DNA from: Fimbriiglobus ruber | Lineage (GTDB): Bacteria; Planctomycetota; Planctomycetia; Gemmatales; Gemmataceae | Direction of reading: 5' to 3' | Assembly: GCF_002197845.1 (NCBI RefSeq) | Contig: NZ_NIDE01000017.1 | Location: 418,712 to 482,711, forward strand | DNA length: 64,000 bases | Shown: positions 50,726 to 60,679 of the stretch, piece after piece | Layout: each line of letters begins with the position of its first letter | How positions within the stretch are numbered: the stretch's first letter is position 1 | Program-made: the position numbers and the translations under genes | The notes under the pieces: generated by a model | The model's database searches: none | Told to the model about the DNA's origin: nothing | What the model saw: the letters and a program-made list of their open reading frames with translations, nothing else

Positions 50726-53437
50726 TCAAGGCGTGGCCGTGCGGGACAATTTATAGGTGTTGATGCCCGAAACCCGTTTTTTCACCCCGTCCTTGGTCGT
50801 ATCGATCTCGAAGTCCTTGTCGATCTCGGCTTCGAGAACGATCCCGGAGGCCAGGTCGATGTACGCGTACCCGCGGAGCTGGCCGGACGCCCCGATCCCG
50901 CTCCCGCCGTTCGGGGCGGTGATCACGCCGTCGACGCGGATCACGCCTTCGCTCACGCCCCCACGGGTTCGCGAGCCGAGATACGTGTACGTCACGTTTT
51001 GTTGGTAGTCGTAGGTACGATTCCGGCGAACGGCCGTGGGCGGGCCGGCCATGCCGGGCCCCCGCGGTACGCCCGGTCCGTTCGGCATACCGGGGCGCGG
51101 GATGTTCGGGCCTTTTGGAATGCCGGGACGGCCGGGGAATCCGGGTCGGGGAACCTGGGCGTTCGCCTTCCCGCCACCGCCAGCCCCTTCAGTCCCGGGC
51201 AGCTGAATCCGGATCGTTTTCGTCGAGTTCCACTGGCGGAGCGGTTCGACCCGCGCGTTCGGCAATCGGACCGAAGCCATCATCAGCGTTTCCATCGCCT
51301 CCTCGCCCAGCGCCCGGACGAAATCGCCCCCGGGCAGTCCCTGTGGCATCGTCGCCTCGACCCGGGAGATTTCCCCGGCTTTGTCCACGTGCCCGTACCC
51401 TGTGACACGTTTAATACTGGAATTCAGCAGGTCTTGTTTTTCCTTGGGGATGATGTCTTCCTTGGTCATCGTCCCCAACTCCAGCCGGAGCTTGATCGTG
51501 TCGTAGTTCACCTGGAGGACGGCCGCCGAGTTGGCGTCGCGGGGGGCGAGAACCTGTTCGTTCGCCTTCAACTCAATGCCGACCAGAACTCGTTCGCTAC
51601 GGTCTTCACCTTCGCCCTGCTCGTGTTCGTCGAGCGTGAAGGTGTTCGTCAGCGTCAGCGGGCGGCGGGTGCCGGGCTGATACCGGGCGTAGAGGTCGGC
51701 CGCGACGCGGTCGATCGGCGGGCCGGCCAGTTTGACCGGGTTGCCGGCGAGCCACAGCTTCTCGGACAGCGCGTTCGAGTAGAACGGCTGGGCCCAGTAC
51801 GCGCGGCCCGACTGGAGGTCCGGGAAGATCAGCTCCCCGGCCGCGGTCTGCTTGTCCTTGGTGAAGTTGTAATTCAGCACGGCCTCCCGGTATTCCGATT
51901 CGCCGGCCCCGGGAACCCGCTTCGTTCCCGCGGGTCGGGGCTTGCTCGACGCGTCCCCGACCCAGTACCCGACGCCGACGGCCCGCAGGCGATTGAACGG
52001 GTCGAGGCAGTTCGCGGTCACGGGCACGTGAACCTTCCCGCCCTGCCGGTACGCCTGGCCGAATTCGATGTCCGCGAGCCGACCGGCCAACAAGCCCATC
52101 ACGTATTCCGTCGGGACGCCGTAGGCGACGTTCGTGAACCGCCCTTCCGAGTCGAGGTCGACGCGGACGGCGACGGCCGTCACGTTCCCGTCGGTGTCCA
52201 CGATCGGGCCGCCCGAGTTCCCGTGGACGATCCCGCCCTGGACCTGGACCGAATACAGGTTGCCGTTGTCGTCCTGCCGCAGGCTGGAGACGTTGGTCGC
52301 GGTGACCGTTACGGCCGGCGGCTTGGAACTCTTGTTCCGGGCCGACAATCGTCGGCCGCCGGGGAAGCCGAGCGCGATCAGCTTTTCGAGGTCCCGCAGT
52401 TCCCGGGACGGGCGGAGGCGGAGCGGGGTGGGGAGGTTCGGCTCGCGGAGAACCCGGAGCATGGCCAAATCCATATCTCGGTCGACCGCCAGGATCTCGA
52501 TTCGCTCGTGCGGAATCTCCCGCTGGTCGGGCGTGCCGGGGTTGATGTACGCGGTCACCTTGGCCGGCCGCGGGCTGCCCGGGGCTTTCATCCCGATGAC
52601 GTGCGCGTTCGTGAAGATCAGCGACTGTTCCAGGCCGAACCACCCGGACCCGGACCCACCGCCGCCCTTGGTGTCTTCGACCTCGATGTACACGGCCGCG
52701 TTTTTACACTTGTCGATCGCCGCCTGGTCCGGCGTGTCGTGGTTCGGCGGGGGCGGCGACGGGTACGCGGTTACCGCGGGCGGGGCCGTACTGCCCGCGT
52801 AAGTCGACGCGGTGTTACTCGTGGTATTGCTCGCGTCGGTGCTGACGTTCGAGCGGTCGCCGCTGGAAGCAACCGTGGTGGAATTATCCCGGCTCGGTCG
52901 CACGATGACGACAACAAGAACGATGACGGCGGCTATCAACAGCCCCGCGCCGGCTACCCCGCCCACGACGAGCCCCACAGGGAATTTGGACGTATTCTTG
53001 GCCGCCTTTTTCTTCGCCGGTTTCCGCGGCTTTTCGTCGTCGTCGCGCCGGGACCGCGGGCGGTCGTCTTCATCATCCCGACGAGACCGCGGCTTTTCGT
53101 TGTCGGCGTCGCGCCGGGACCGCGGACGGTCGTCCTCGTCGTCATCCCGACGGGCGGAACGGGAAATCGGAGCCGCGTCGAGGACGGGTCGCAACGTCGG
53201 CAGAGGAGGCGCGAAAGCCGCAACGCGAGGAGGCGCGACGGGCGCGGGTGCCATGGGCCGCGGGGCGGCAACGGGAACGGGCAGTGGCGGCGGGACGACC
53301 GGCCGGGGAGGCGGCTGGGTCACGCTCGGCAGGCTCATCGTGGCCCTGCACTTGGGACACGGCACGGTCTTCCCGGCGGCCGTATCTTGCACAGCCAGGA
53401 CGGCCCCACACGTCGGGCATGCGACGTGAAACGGCAT
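50726..53437 (-). CDS. membrane-anchored trypsin-like protease with N-terminal zinc ribbon
   Basis: A 903-residue protein. The ATG at 53437 gives MPFHVACPTCGAVLAVQDTA and a second knuckle PCPKC, a zinc ribbon typical of planctomycete signalling proteins. A Pro-rich segment (about 45-105), a charged low-complexity run of Arg-Ser-Arg-Arg-Asp repeats (about 110-170) and one TM (about 178-200, VGLVVGGVAGAGLLIAAVIV) follow. The extracytoplasmic protease domain has the triad His in IFTNAHVIGM, Asp in DRDMDLAMLRV and Ser in VHGNSGGPIVD. About 430 further residues carry no recognised domain and include a Pro/Gly-rich repeat (GRPGIPKGPNIPRPGMPNGP). It resembles the protease at 41346 in its C-terminal half. 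Confidence 0.85.
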   Translation of the reverse strand: MPFHVACPTCGAVLAVQDTAAGKTVPCPKCRATMSLPSVTQPPPRPVVPPPLPVPVAAPRPMAPAPVAPPRVAAFAPPLPTLRPVLDAAPISRSARRDDDEDDRPRSRRDADNEKPRSRRDDEDDRPRSRRDDDEKPRKPAKKKAAKNTSKFPVGLVVGGVAGAGLLIAAVIVLVVVIVRPSRDNSTTVASSGDRSNVSTDASNTTSNTASTYAGSTAPPAVTAYPSPPPPNHDTPDQAAIDKCKNAAVYIEVEDTKGGGGSGSGWFGLEQSLIFTNAHVIGMKAPGSPRPAKVTAYINPGTPDQREIPHERIEILAVDRDMDLAMLRVLREPNLPTPLRLRPSRELRDLEKLIALGFPGGRRLSARNKSSKPPAVTVTATNVSSLRQDDNGNLYSVQVQGGIVHGNSGGPIVDTDGNVTAVAVRVDLDSEGRFTNVAYGVPTEYVMGLLAGRLADIEFGQAYRQGGKVHVPVTANCLDPFNRLRAVGVGYWVGDASSKPRPAGTKRVPGAGESEYREAVLNYNFTKDKQTAAGELIFPDLQSGRAYWAQPFYSNALSEKLWLAGNPVKLAGPPIDRVAADLYARYQPGTRRPLTLTNTFTLDEHEQGEGEDRSERVLVGIELKANEQVLAPRDANSAAVLQVNYDTIKLRLELGTMTKEDIIPKEKQDLLNSSIKRVTGYGHVDKAGEISRVEATMPQGLPGGDFVRALGEEAMETLMMASVRLPNARVEPLRQWNSTKTIRIQLPGTEGAGGGGKANAQVPRPGFPGRPGIPKGPNIPRPGMPNGPGVPRGPGMAGPPTAVRRNRTYDYQQNVTYTYLGSRTRGGVSEGVIRVDGVITAPNGGSGIGASGQLRGYAYIDLASGIVLEAEIDKDFEIDTTKDGVKKRVSGINTYKLSRTATP

Positions 53438-53577
53438 GGGCGGACTCCGCGGGTCGGTTTCGAGATCACCATCATACTGGGCACACGTGACCGCGAACCA
53501 GTGCGTTCCGATCAAATTGATCCGAAAACGTCCGCGCAGACTCCGTCAGCTTTTGGCATCCGTCCGGGTTCTCTACG

Positions 53578-53930
53578 ACCTCAGACTTACCCCAGACACC
53601 GGTGGGACGGGACTCGGGGCACACCGCCCGTCGCGACGGGGAGGGGAGGGGACCGGCGGGACCACGAACCTGGGGGCGGAGGGAATTTCTGCGCTTTTTG
53701 CGCCTTGCAGTGCGTTTTCTGACAGTGGACGGACAAGGATATCACTGCCGGGAAAAATGTCGGCTCAGTGGACTGCATTTCGTCGACGGGCATCGACTTG
53801 TACACAGGGATCAGGGTCGGTTTCTGCGCGGTTGTGCGCTCGAATCGACCGAACGAGACGTTCCCGAGAAGCGAGTCTGAAGAGCGTTCCCGACAGGTCT
53901 TCCACTCCCTGAATCGGCATGCGATCCGTG
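53578..53930 (+). repeat. dispersed intergenic repeat, copy C
   Basis: This occupies much of the 663-bp gap between the protease and the caspase-like gene. It matches copy A (5025-5335) from acctcagact through aatttctgcgctttttgcgcc, ttttctgacagtggacgg, gggcatcgacttg and atcgaccg (53851) to tgaatcggcatgcgatccgt. It carries about 60 bp of extra sequence near its 5' end (around 53604-53685). Flanking parts of the gap (53438-53577 and 53931-54100) show no gene. Confidence 0.8.
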
Positions 53931-54100
53931 GGTCGTACTGATCTGACACTCTTTCCGCTCAGCATACGCCCGGGGCGGGCGTCAAATCGGCGATCGCTCG
54001 CCCGTCTTCTCTATCCCCTGTCACTTGCCGTTCCTTTTTCCGCCACTTGTCGGTAACGTCCGCGCGATCGCCCTTATTCCCGGTCCCGTGAGGTCGACCG

Positions 54101-57100
54101 ATGCGGATTCGTCTCTTCGCCGTCATGGTCTTGAGTCTTCTCGCCGTGCAGTCGTCGCCCGCGGCCGGGAAGCGGTTCGCGGTCTGCGTCGGGGTGAATC
54201 AGTACACGTCCGACAAGTTGGACACCCTGGGTTACGCGGCAGCTGATGCGACCGCTCTGGCGGGGGTCCTCAGGGACGCCGGGTACGAGGTCGCCCTGCT
54301 CACCCCGGCGGTCGGCCGAACCGACCAGGTGGCCACCCCGACCCGGGCCAACATCGCCGCCCGGCTCGACGCCCTGACCGCCAACAAGTCGCCGGACGAT
54401 ACGGTGCTGGTGGCGTTCGTCGGGCACGGAGCCCGCTTCGCTGGCGATCCCGACTATTACCTCTGCCCGAAGGACGCCGAACCAACCGCCGCCCGGAAGC
54501 AGACGCTCGTTTCCGTGGTCGACGTGTATGCCCGACTCGGCCGATGTGGGGCTGGCAGCAAGGTGTTCCTGTGCGACGCCTGCCGGACCGACCCGCGGCC
54601 GGACCAACCCCAGTTGTCGAACGACGTGCTGCGGAGCGTTCCGCCGGCCGGGGTGTTTGCCCTGTTCGGGTGGGGGGTCGGAGAGCGGGGGTACGAACAC
54701 GCGGCCCTCGGGCACGGGATCTTCACCCATCACCTATTGGCCGAGTTCAACCCGCCGGCCCGGGACGCGAACGCGGACCTCGACTTCGCGGCGCTGGCCG
54801 CCCACGTCCGCCGGGAGATGCCGTTGACGGTCACTCGGTGGGCTGGTTCGGGCGTGCGGCAGACGCCGACGGCCGCGGGGAGCGGGAAGTCGCCTGTCTT
54901 GATCGCGCCGGAAGACGCCCGACTGTTGGCCGATCGAGCCGAAGTGAACGAGATCTGGACGCGTGGCGGCAGCATCACAGCGTACGTCAAGCGAGTGGCG
55001 ACGGAACGGATCGGGGAGTGGAAGGCGGCGGCCGAGCGGGGCTCGACGGTCGGGATGTTTTTGTACGCGAAGTGTCTGGAAAAAGGTCGAGGAATCGAGA
55101 AGGACACGAAGACGGCAGCCGAGTGGTACCGGCGGGCCGCTGAGCGGGGAGACACGTCGGCAATGAGTAGTCTCGGTCGTTGTTATCAAGACGGCCTTGG
55201 AGTTGTTAAGGATGCGGGAGCAGCGGTTGCGTGGTGTCGCAAAGCCGTCGAATACGGGGACACCACCGCAATGGTCTATCTCGCAGCTTACTATTTGGAA
55301 GGCATCGGGGTGGAGAAAGATAGCGTCGAGGCAATGAAGTGGTTCCGTAAAGCAGCCGATTCCGGTGAGACATTAGCGATGATGAGCCTGGGGTACTGCT
55401 ACCTGAAAGGAGCCGGCGTGGTGCGTGACCCCAAGACGGCGATGGAATGGCTCTCCAGGGCGATCGATTCCGGCAGCACAATGGCAATGAGTGGGCTCGG
55501 TGACTGTTACCTCACGGGGTTAGGCGTCGAGCGGGATGCAACCCGAGCCATCGAATGGTTTCGCAAAGCCGCCGACCTCGGAGACGCCGAAGCGATGATG
55601 TACCTGGGCAACTGCTACCGTGAAGGGACGGGTGTACCGGCCGATGCAAAGGCGGCGGTGGCCTGGTACCGCAAGGCCGTCGCCAAGGACGACAACCCGA
55701 CCGCGGCGAGCAATCTCGGGGGCTGCTACGAGATGGGGATCGGGGTCGAAAAAGATCTGATAAAGGCGACGGAATGGTATCGCAAGGCCGCCGACCTCGG
55801 GGATAGCGGCGCGATGGTTAATCTCGCTACGTGTTATCGGGCAGGCGACGGCGTTCCAATCGATTTTAAGGCGGCCTTCGACTGGCTTCGTAAGGCCGCT
55901 GACCTCGGGAACACCACCGCGCTAATACAGCTTGGTGGCTATCACCAGACAGGTACAGGCACCCCGATCGATGGGAAAGCGGCGATCGACTGCTATCGAA
56001 AGGCCGCCGCCGCGGACGACCCGAATGCGATGTATTTTCTCGGGAATTGCTACTTGCAAGGGATCGGGACTGAGAAAGACGAAAAGACGGCGATTGACTG
56101 GTATCGCAAGGCGGCCGAGGGTGGGAACACCCTGGCTATGGTCACCCTCGGCACCCGTTACAGGGACGGGCTCGGCATCCCGGCCGATCCGAAGGTGGCG
56201 GTGGACTGGTATCGCAAGGCGGCCGAACTCAATGACGCCACCGCAATGGTGTACCTTGCCTCGTGTTACTCCAACGGCATTGGAGTTCCGACCGATCTGG
56301 CAGCAGCAGTCGAATGGTATCGGAAAGCCGCCGAAAAGGACAATCTTGAAGCGATCGAGAACCTGGGAGCCGCATACGTCTCCGGTATCGGAGTTCATGC
56401 CGATCCCAAAGCCGGCATCGAGTTACTACGAAAAGCCGCCGCCCGAAATCACCCGATGGCCTTTTTCAATCTCGGGGTCTGTTTCCGGGATGGGGTCGGC
56501 GTCCCGCGCGATCCCAAGGAAGCCTTCTCGATGTTCTCAAAGGCGGCGGACCTGAACACACCCGAGGCGATGGTGAGTCTCGGCGTGTGTTATCGGAACG
56601 GAATCGGTGTTCCGACCGATCCGGTAACGGCCTTGAAATGGTTTCGCAAGGCTGCGGACTTGAAGAACCCGATGGGCATTGGTTTGGTCGGGTATTCCTA
56701 CCAATCGGGAACCGGGGTCGAGAAAGATCCGAAGGCGGCAGCCGAGTGGTATCGCAAGGCTGCCGACCTCCGGGATACCACGGCTATGATGTATCTTGGC
56801 CTTGCGTACCGCGATGGGAGAGGTGTTCAGAAAGACCCGACTGCGGCTGTGGATTGGTTCCAGAAGGCGAGTGCTGGCGGGCAAGCCGACGCGATGGTCG
56901 GCCTGGGTACTTGGTACTTGTTCGGAACTCTTGAAGCGACCGACGAGTACGGCAGACTCAAAGCATTTGCATATCAACCGAACAGTCCCGAAAGCCCGAA
57001 AACTGGTTCTGCTACGCCCGTAGACCACGAACGACATCTTCAAGCGATAGCCTGGTTTCGCAAGGCGGCGGCGTTGAATCACCCGCCAGCGTTCCAAATT

Positions 57101-58381
57101 CTTGGAGTGTGTTACCTTGCAGGGCTGGGCGTGGAAAAGGATGTCGTCCGCGCCGTCGAGTGCTTACGGAAAGCCGCCGACTTAAACGATCCGAATGGCC
57201 TATACATTCTGGGCGCGTGCTACCAAAACGGGATCGGCGTCCCGGCCGATCCGGCGACCGCCCTCAAATGGTATCGCAAAGCCGCCGACTTGAAGCACCC
57301 GCTGGCAATCGGATTTCTTGGGAATTGTTACCAATCAGGAATTGGGGTCGAGAAAGATCCAAAAGTGGCGGTGGATTGGTTCCGCAAGGCCGCCGACCTC
57401 GGGGACACTACCGCGATGGTGAGTTTGGGCACCTGCTATCGGGATGGGGACGGCATCCCGACAAATCCCAATGCGGCGGTCGACTGGTATCGCAGGGCCG
57501 CCGCCGCGAACAATTCGGCCGCAATGTGCTACCTCGGGAAATGCTACCAGTTAGGGGTCGGGGTCGAAAAAGATCTGAAGGCGGCTGTCGAGTGGTATCG
57601 CAAAGCCGCCGACCTTGGGGAAGTCACCGCGATGGCGAATCTCGCTGCGTGCTACCAAAATGGGATCGGCGCCTCGACCGATTTGAAGGCGGCAATCAGT
57701 TGGTGTCGCAAAGCCGCCGACCTCGGGAACGCCCGCGCGATGAGCTATCTCGGCTGGTACTACATGAATGGTTACGGCGTGGGCAAGGATGGCGGGACGG
57801 CCTTCGCATGGTTTCGCAAGGCGGCCGATCTGAATGATCCGACGGGCTTTGCAAATCTCGGGGTTTGCTACTCGCGGGGCATCGGTGTCGAGAAAGACCT
57901 GAAAACGGCCGTCGATAATTACCGCAAGGCGGTAAACCTGAACTCGCCTTACGGGTTGTACGCCCTCGGGGTCTGCTATCTGGAAGGTCTCGGCGTCGAA
58001 CCGGACGCGAAAGAAGCATTTAATTGCTTGTCTAAAGCGGCAGGACAGAATTATCCCGATGCATTCACCCGCCTGGGAGACTGTTATCTCCACGGCACCG
58101 GGGTCGAACACGACGCCTTGAAGGCGATCGCCTGGTATCACAAGGGAGTGGCGGCTAACGACCCGCAAGCTTTCTATTGCCTGGGTAAATGCTACGAGAA
58201 CGGTCTGGGCGTCGCGGCGAGCTTGAAGGAAGCGACGGTCTGGTATCAGATGGCTGTGACGGCCGGATACCAGCCCGCGACCCAGGACGTCCAACGCGTC
58301 CAAGAAAAACAGAAGGCCGCGGCTTCGCCTTCGGCGAGTGGGAGCGGGACGGTCACGCCAACGGGTGGCACTTCCCAGTGA
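54101..58381 (+). CDS. secreted caspase-like (peptidase C14) protein with 29 Sel1 repeats
   Basis: A 1426-residue protein. A signal peptide (1-22, MRIRLFAVMVLSLLAVQSSP) is followed by a caspase-type domain (about 24-270). It has FAVCVGVNQY, the catalytic His109 in AFVGHGA and Cys161 in FLCDACRTDP, and a small-subunit-like end. From about residue 318 to 1385 there are 29 consecutive Sel1-like repeats of 36 residues each, with consensus A-M-x-x-L-G-x-C-Y-x-x-G-x-G-V-x-K-D. Repeat 18 carries a 30-residue insert. A Ser/Thr-rich tail ends the protein. Sel1 arrays bind proteins or cell-wall components. The Cys protease is probably regulatory or substrate-selective, presumably on the surface. Confidence 0.93.
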   Translation: MRIRLFAVMVLSLLAVQSSPAAGKRFAVCVGVNQYTSDKLDTLGYAAADATALAGVLRDAGYEVALLTPAVGRTDQVATPTRANIAARLDALTANKSPDDTVLVAFVGHGARFAGDPDYYLCPKDAEPTAARKQTLVSVVDVYARLGRCGAGSKVFLCDACRTDPRPDQPQLSNDVLRSVPPAGVFALFGWGVGERGYEHAALGHGIFTHHLLAEFNPPARDANADLDFAALAAHVRREMPLTVTRWAGSGVRQTPTAAGSGKSPVLIAPEDARLLADRAEVNEIWTRGGSITAYVKRVATERIGEWKAAAERGSTVGMFLYAKCLEKGRGIEKDTKTAAEWYRRAAERGDTSAMSSLGRCYQDGLGVVKDAGAAVAWCRKAVEYGDTTAMVYLAAYYLEGIGVEKDSVEAMKWFRKAADSGETLAMMSLGYCYLKGAGVVRDPKTAMEWLSRAIDSGSTMAMSGLGDCYLTGLGVERDATRAIEWFRKAADLGDAEAMMYLGNCYREGTGVPADAKAAVAWYRKAVAKDDNPTAASNLGGCYEMGIGVEKDLIKATEWYRKAADLGDSGAMVNLATCYRAGDGVPIDFKAAFDWLRKAADLGNTTALIQLGGYHQTGTGTPIDGKAAIDCYRKAAAADDPNAMYFLGNCYLQGIGTEKDEKTAIDWYRKAAEGGNTLAMVTLGTRYRDGLGIPADPKVAVDWYRKAAELNDATAMVYLASCYSNGIGVPTDLAAAVEWYRKAAEKDNLEAIENLGAAYVSGIGVHADPKAGIELLRKAAARNHPMAFFNLGVCFRDGVGVPRDPKEAFSMFSKAADLNTPEAMVSLGVCYRNGIGVPTDPVTALKWFRKAADLKNPMGIGLVGYSYQSGTGVEKDPKAAAEWYRKAADLRDTTAMMYLGLAYRDGRGVQKDPTAAVDWFQKASAGGQADAMVGLGTWYLFGTLEATDEYGRLKAFAYQPNSPESPKTGSATPVDHERHLQAIAWFRKAAALNHPPAFQILGVCYLAGLGVEKDVVRAVECLRKAADLNDPNGLYILGACYQNGIGVPADPATALKWYRKAADLKHPLAIGFLGNCYQSGIGVEKDPKVAVDWFRKAADLGDTTAMVSLGTCYRDGDGIPTNPNAAVDWYRRAAAANNSAAMCYLGKCYQLGVGVEKDLKAAVEWYRKAADLGEVTAMANLAACYQNGIGASTDLKAAISWCRKAADLGNARAMSYLGWYYMNGYGVGKDGGTAFAWFRKAADLNDPTGFANLGVCYSRGIGVEKDLKTAVDNYRKAVNLNSPYGLYALGVCYLEGLGVEPDAKEAFNCLSKAAGQNYPDAFTRLGDCYLHGTGVEHDALKAIAWYHKGVAANDPQAFYCLGKCYENGLGVAASLKEATVWYQMAVTAGYQPATQDVQRVQEKQKAAASPSASGSGTVTPTGGTSQ

Positions 58382-58426
58382 CCTTACCGGTATCCATGCC
58401 TCCGCCGAAAAGACAGGAGAGCGTTT

Positions 58427-60007
58427 TCATCGCGCCTCTCGGATCAGATCGAGGGCCGCCGGATCGTTCCGGTAGAGGTCTTCAAAGGCGGCCAATTTCG
58501 CGGCGGCTTCGGCCGCCTGGCCCGCGGCTTTCAGGGCTTTCACCCGGTCCAGGGCGGCCGCGAGCGCGGGCCGGTCGAGCGGAACGACGACCGGCGGGCG
58601 GTGAACGAGTTCGTCCAACCCGACGCGGGCCAACTCGGTCCACCGGTCCGCGCCCGGCGTGTCGGCGTAGGCCCGGATCAGGTCGGTCCACGTCCGCCGG
58701 GCGGAGGAGATGTCGCCGGCCTGTGCCAGCCTGAGACCCCGCTGGTAAAGCCGTTCGGGGTCCGACCGGTATCGCGCCTTTGCCCCCTGATCGACCGCCC
58801 GCTTCAGATCCCGCCGGTCCCCGATCCTGGCCCGCGCGGCCGCCACCTCGGTCTCGTACTGGCTGGGATACCGTTCGGCTAACGGCTCAAGGTACTCGTC
58901 CCACGCCCGGTCCCAGTCGGCGGGATCGTCGGACGCGAGGAGTGGCACCGCGGCGTTGTACAGGTCGTCCGCGGACGGCCGCGGCCAGAACACGACCGCA
59001 AGGATGACAGCAACTACCAGTGCGAACATGGGAACGACGACAACCGGGCGCGACATCAACGGCCGCGGCCGTTCGGTATCGGTGTCGGCCGTAACTTCCT
59101 CCACGTCCGCCGGGGCTGGGGTGTCGCCCGGGTCGGCCGGCCACACGACCTTCTTGCCCTTCCGTTCGAGTTTCCCACGGACCTGGTCCAGCGCCTCGAT
59201 CACGGCTGCGGCAGTAGCCGGCCGACGGGCCGGGTCTTTGGCCAGGAGTGCGCAGATCAAGTCGTCAAGCTCGTGGGGAAGCTCCGGGACGAAACGCACC
59301 GGCCGGTCGGGGAGTGTGTAACAGTGCTTGTGCAAGAACTCCGAAGGCGATGTCGCGTTGAACGGCGCGCGGCCCGTGGTCAATGCGTACAGCACGCCGC
59401 CGAGGGCGTACAGGTCGCTGCGGCGGGTCGGGGGTTTGCCGGTGTAATACTCGGGGGCGAGGAACCCGGCCGTCCCGAGCGGGTCGGGCGGCAACGTCAG
59501 AGGTGGGAGGTGAAGAAACTTCGCGACGCCGAAATCGACCAGCTTGAGCGTCCCGTCCGGCGTGACCAGGAAGTGCGACGGCTTGAGGTCGCGGTGCAGC
59601 AGGCTGCGGTGGTGGCCGTGCTTGAGCGCGCGGGCCGCCTGGACAGCGAGCGCCACGACCTCGTCTTTCCAGTTCAGGCCGGGTTCGTCCGGTCGTCTGG
59701 CTTTCGACTTGAGTAAGCTGGCGCAGTCGGTTCCCGGAACGAACTCGGCGGCGTACCACGCCTGACCGGCTTGAACACCCGCGTCGTAAAATCGGGCGAC
59801 GTTCGGATGATTGAGCCGGTGGAGCGAGAGCATTTCGGACGGGAACCGGGCGAGGAACTCCGGGGTCGACGTGGTCGGGTGCGACAGGAGTTTGACGGCG
59901 GCTTCGCGGGCCGGGTCGTCGGCCGCGTGGGCCTTGTACACGACCCCGCCCGTCCCCCGCCCGATCTCGCCACCGAGGATCCAGTTCCCGACCCGCTGCC
60001 CTGTCAT
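58427..60007 (-). CDS. Hanks-type serine/threonine protein kinase with TM and helical tail
   Basis: A 526-residue kinase with the P-loop GGEIGRGTGGVVYKAHA, a catalytic Lys in AAVKLLSHP, the loop LLHRDLKPSHFLV, an intact DFGVAK, and the motif LAPEYYTGKPPTRRSDLYAL. The kinase domain spans about residues 8-275. A TM lies near 325-345 (PVVVVPMFALVVAVILAVVF). The extracytoplasmic tail (350-526) is helical and TPR-like. It converges with the caspase/Sel1 gene, its stop lying 45 bp from that gene's stop. It is paired in type with the kinase at 48863-50491. Substrates are unknown. Confidence 0.93.
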   Translation of the reverse strand: MTGQRVGNWILGGEIGRGTGGVVYKAHAADDPAREAAVKLLSHPTTSTPEFLARFPSEMLSLHRLNHPNVARFYDAGVQAGQAWYAAEFVPGTDCASLLKSKARRPDEPGLNWKDEVVALAVQAARALKHGHHRSLLHRDLKPSHFLVTPDGTLKLVDFGVAKFLHLPPLTLPPDPLGTAGFLAPEYYTGKPPTRRSDLYALGGVLYALTTGRAPFNATSPSEFLHKHCYTLPDRPVRFVPELPHELDDLICALLAKDPARRPATAAAVIEALDQVRGKLERKGKKVVWPADPGDTPAPADVEEVTADTDTERPRPLMSRPVVVVPMFALVVAVILAVVFWPRPSADDLYNAAVPLLASDDPADWDRAWDEYLEPLAERYPSQYETEVAAARARIGDRRDLKRAVDQGAKARYRSDPERLYQRGLRLAQAGDISSARRTWTDLIRAYADTPGADRWTELARVGLDELVHRPPVVVPLDRPALAAALDRVKALKAAGQAAEAAAKLAAFEDLYRNDPAALDLIREAR

Positions 60008-60186
60008 GCCGACACCCTGATGAGAGCGAACACCGTAACCGGGCCGCGGGCGGACTGGGCCGCGGGCGGCAGGCTTCCTGATATCCTACTTACGTAAACG
60101 AATCGGTTTGTCGGGTCCCCGGATCAACGCTGTACTGACCTGCAATAAGGTCGGGGCGAAAAGGGGACAAGGCTGAGGGGAGTACG

Positions 60187-60570
60187 GTGAACGAGCCGAA
60201 CGCGAAAAAGGGGCTGCTTCTGATGGCTCACGGGAGTCGGAGGCCGGAGGCGAACGCCGACTTGACGTTCGTCGCCGAGCAGATGGCGGCCCGCGGCCGT
60301 TACGACGTCGTACAGGTGTCGTACCTGGAGCTGGCCGAGCCGTCCATTCCCGACGGCGGCGCCCTCTGCGTTGCCCGCGGCGCGACGGACGTGGTCATGC
60401 TCCCGTACTTTCTTTCCGCCGGCGTCCACGTGCGAGACGACATGGCCGCCGCCCGCGACGAGTTAGCCGGGCGGTTCCCACAGGTGATGTTCCGTCTCGC
60501 CGAACCGCTCGGCCGGCACCCGTTGTTGCTCGATGTTGTCGAGCAGAGGGCGATCGAAGTGGAGAAGTGA
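60187..60570 (+). CDS. CbiX-type sirohydrochlorin chelatase-like protein
   Basis: A single-domain CbiX/SirB protein of 127 residues. It begins KGLLLMAHGSRRPEAN with the metal-binding His in AHGSR. It continues VSYLELAEPSIPDG and VVMLPYFLSAGVHVRDDM, holding the second His, as in small CbiX chelatases that insert Co or Fe into sirohydrochlorin. The short length matches the archaeal-type CbiXS, which acts as a dimer. A role in cobalamin or siroheme synthesis fits a genome with B12 riboswitches, though no other cob/cbi gene is adjacent. Confidence 0.85.
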   Translation: MNEPNAKKGLLLMAHGSRRPEANADLTFVAEQMAARGRYDVVQVSYLELAEPSIPDGGALCVARGATDVVMLPYFLSAGVHVRDDMAAARDELAGRFPQVMFRLAEPLGRHPLLLDVVEQRAIEVEK

Positions 60571-60679
60571 CCGTGGGGACGATTGGGTCGTGTGACTCGC
60601 CCGCAAAAAAAGCTGATCCGCGGCCCGAAGCATCAAGCCCGGACCGCGGACCGCCTCTTCGCTTCACCCTCGTCGTCGA

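Noticed and set aside
50660-53722. 1020-codon plus-strand open frame opposite the zinc-ribbon protease
   Set aside because: It runs through the hairpin and the dispersed repeat and shows typical GC-shadow composition; the opposite strand has the protease triad, TM and zinc ribbon.
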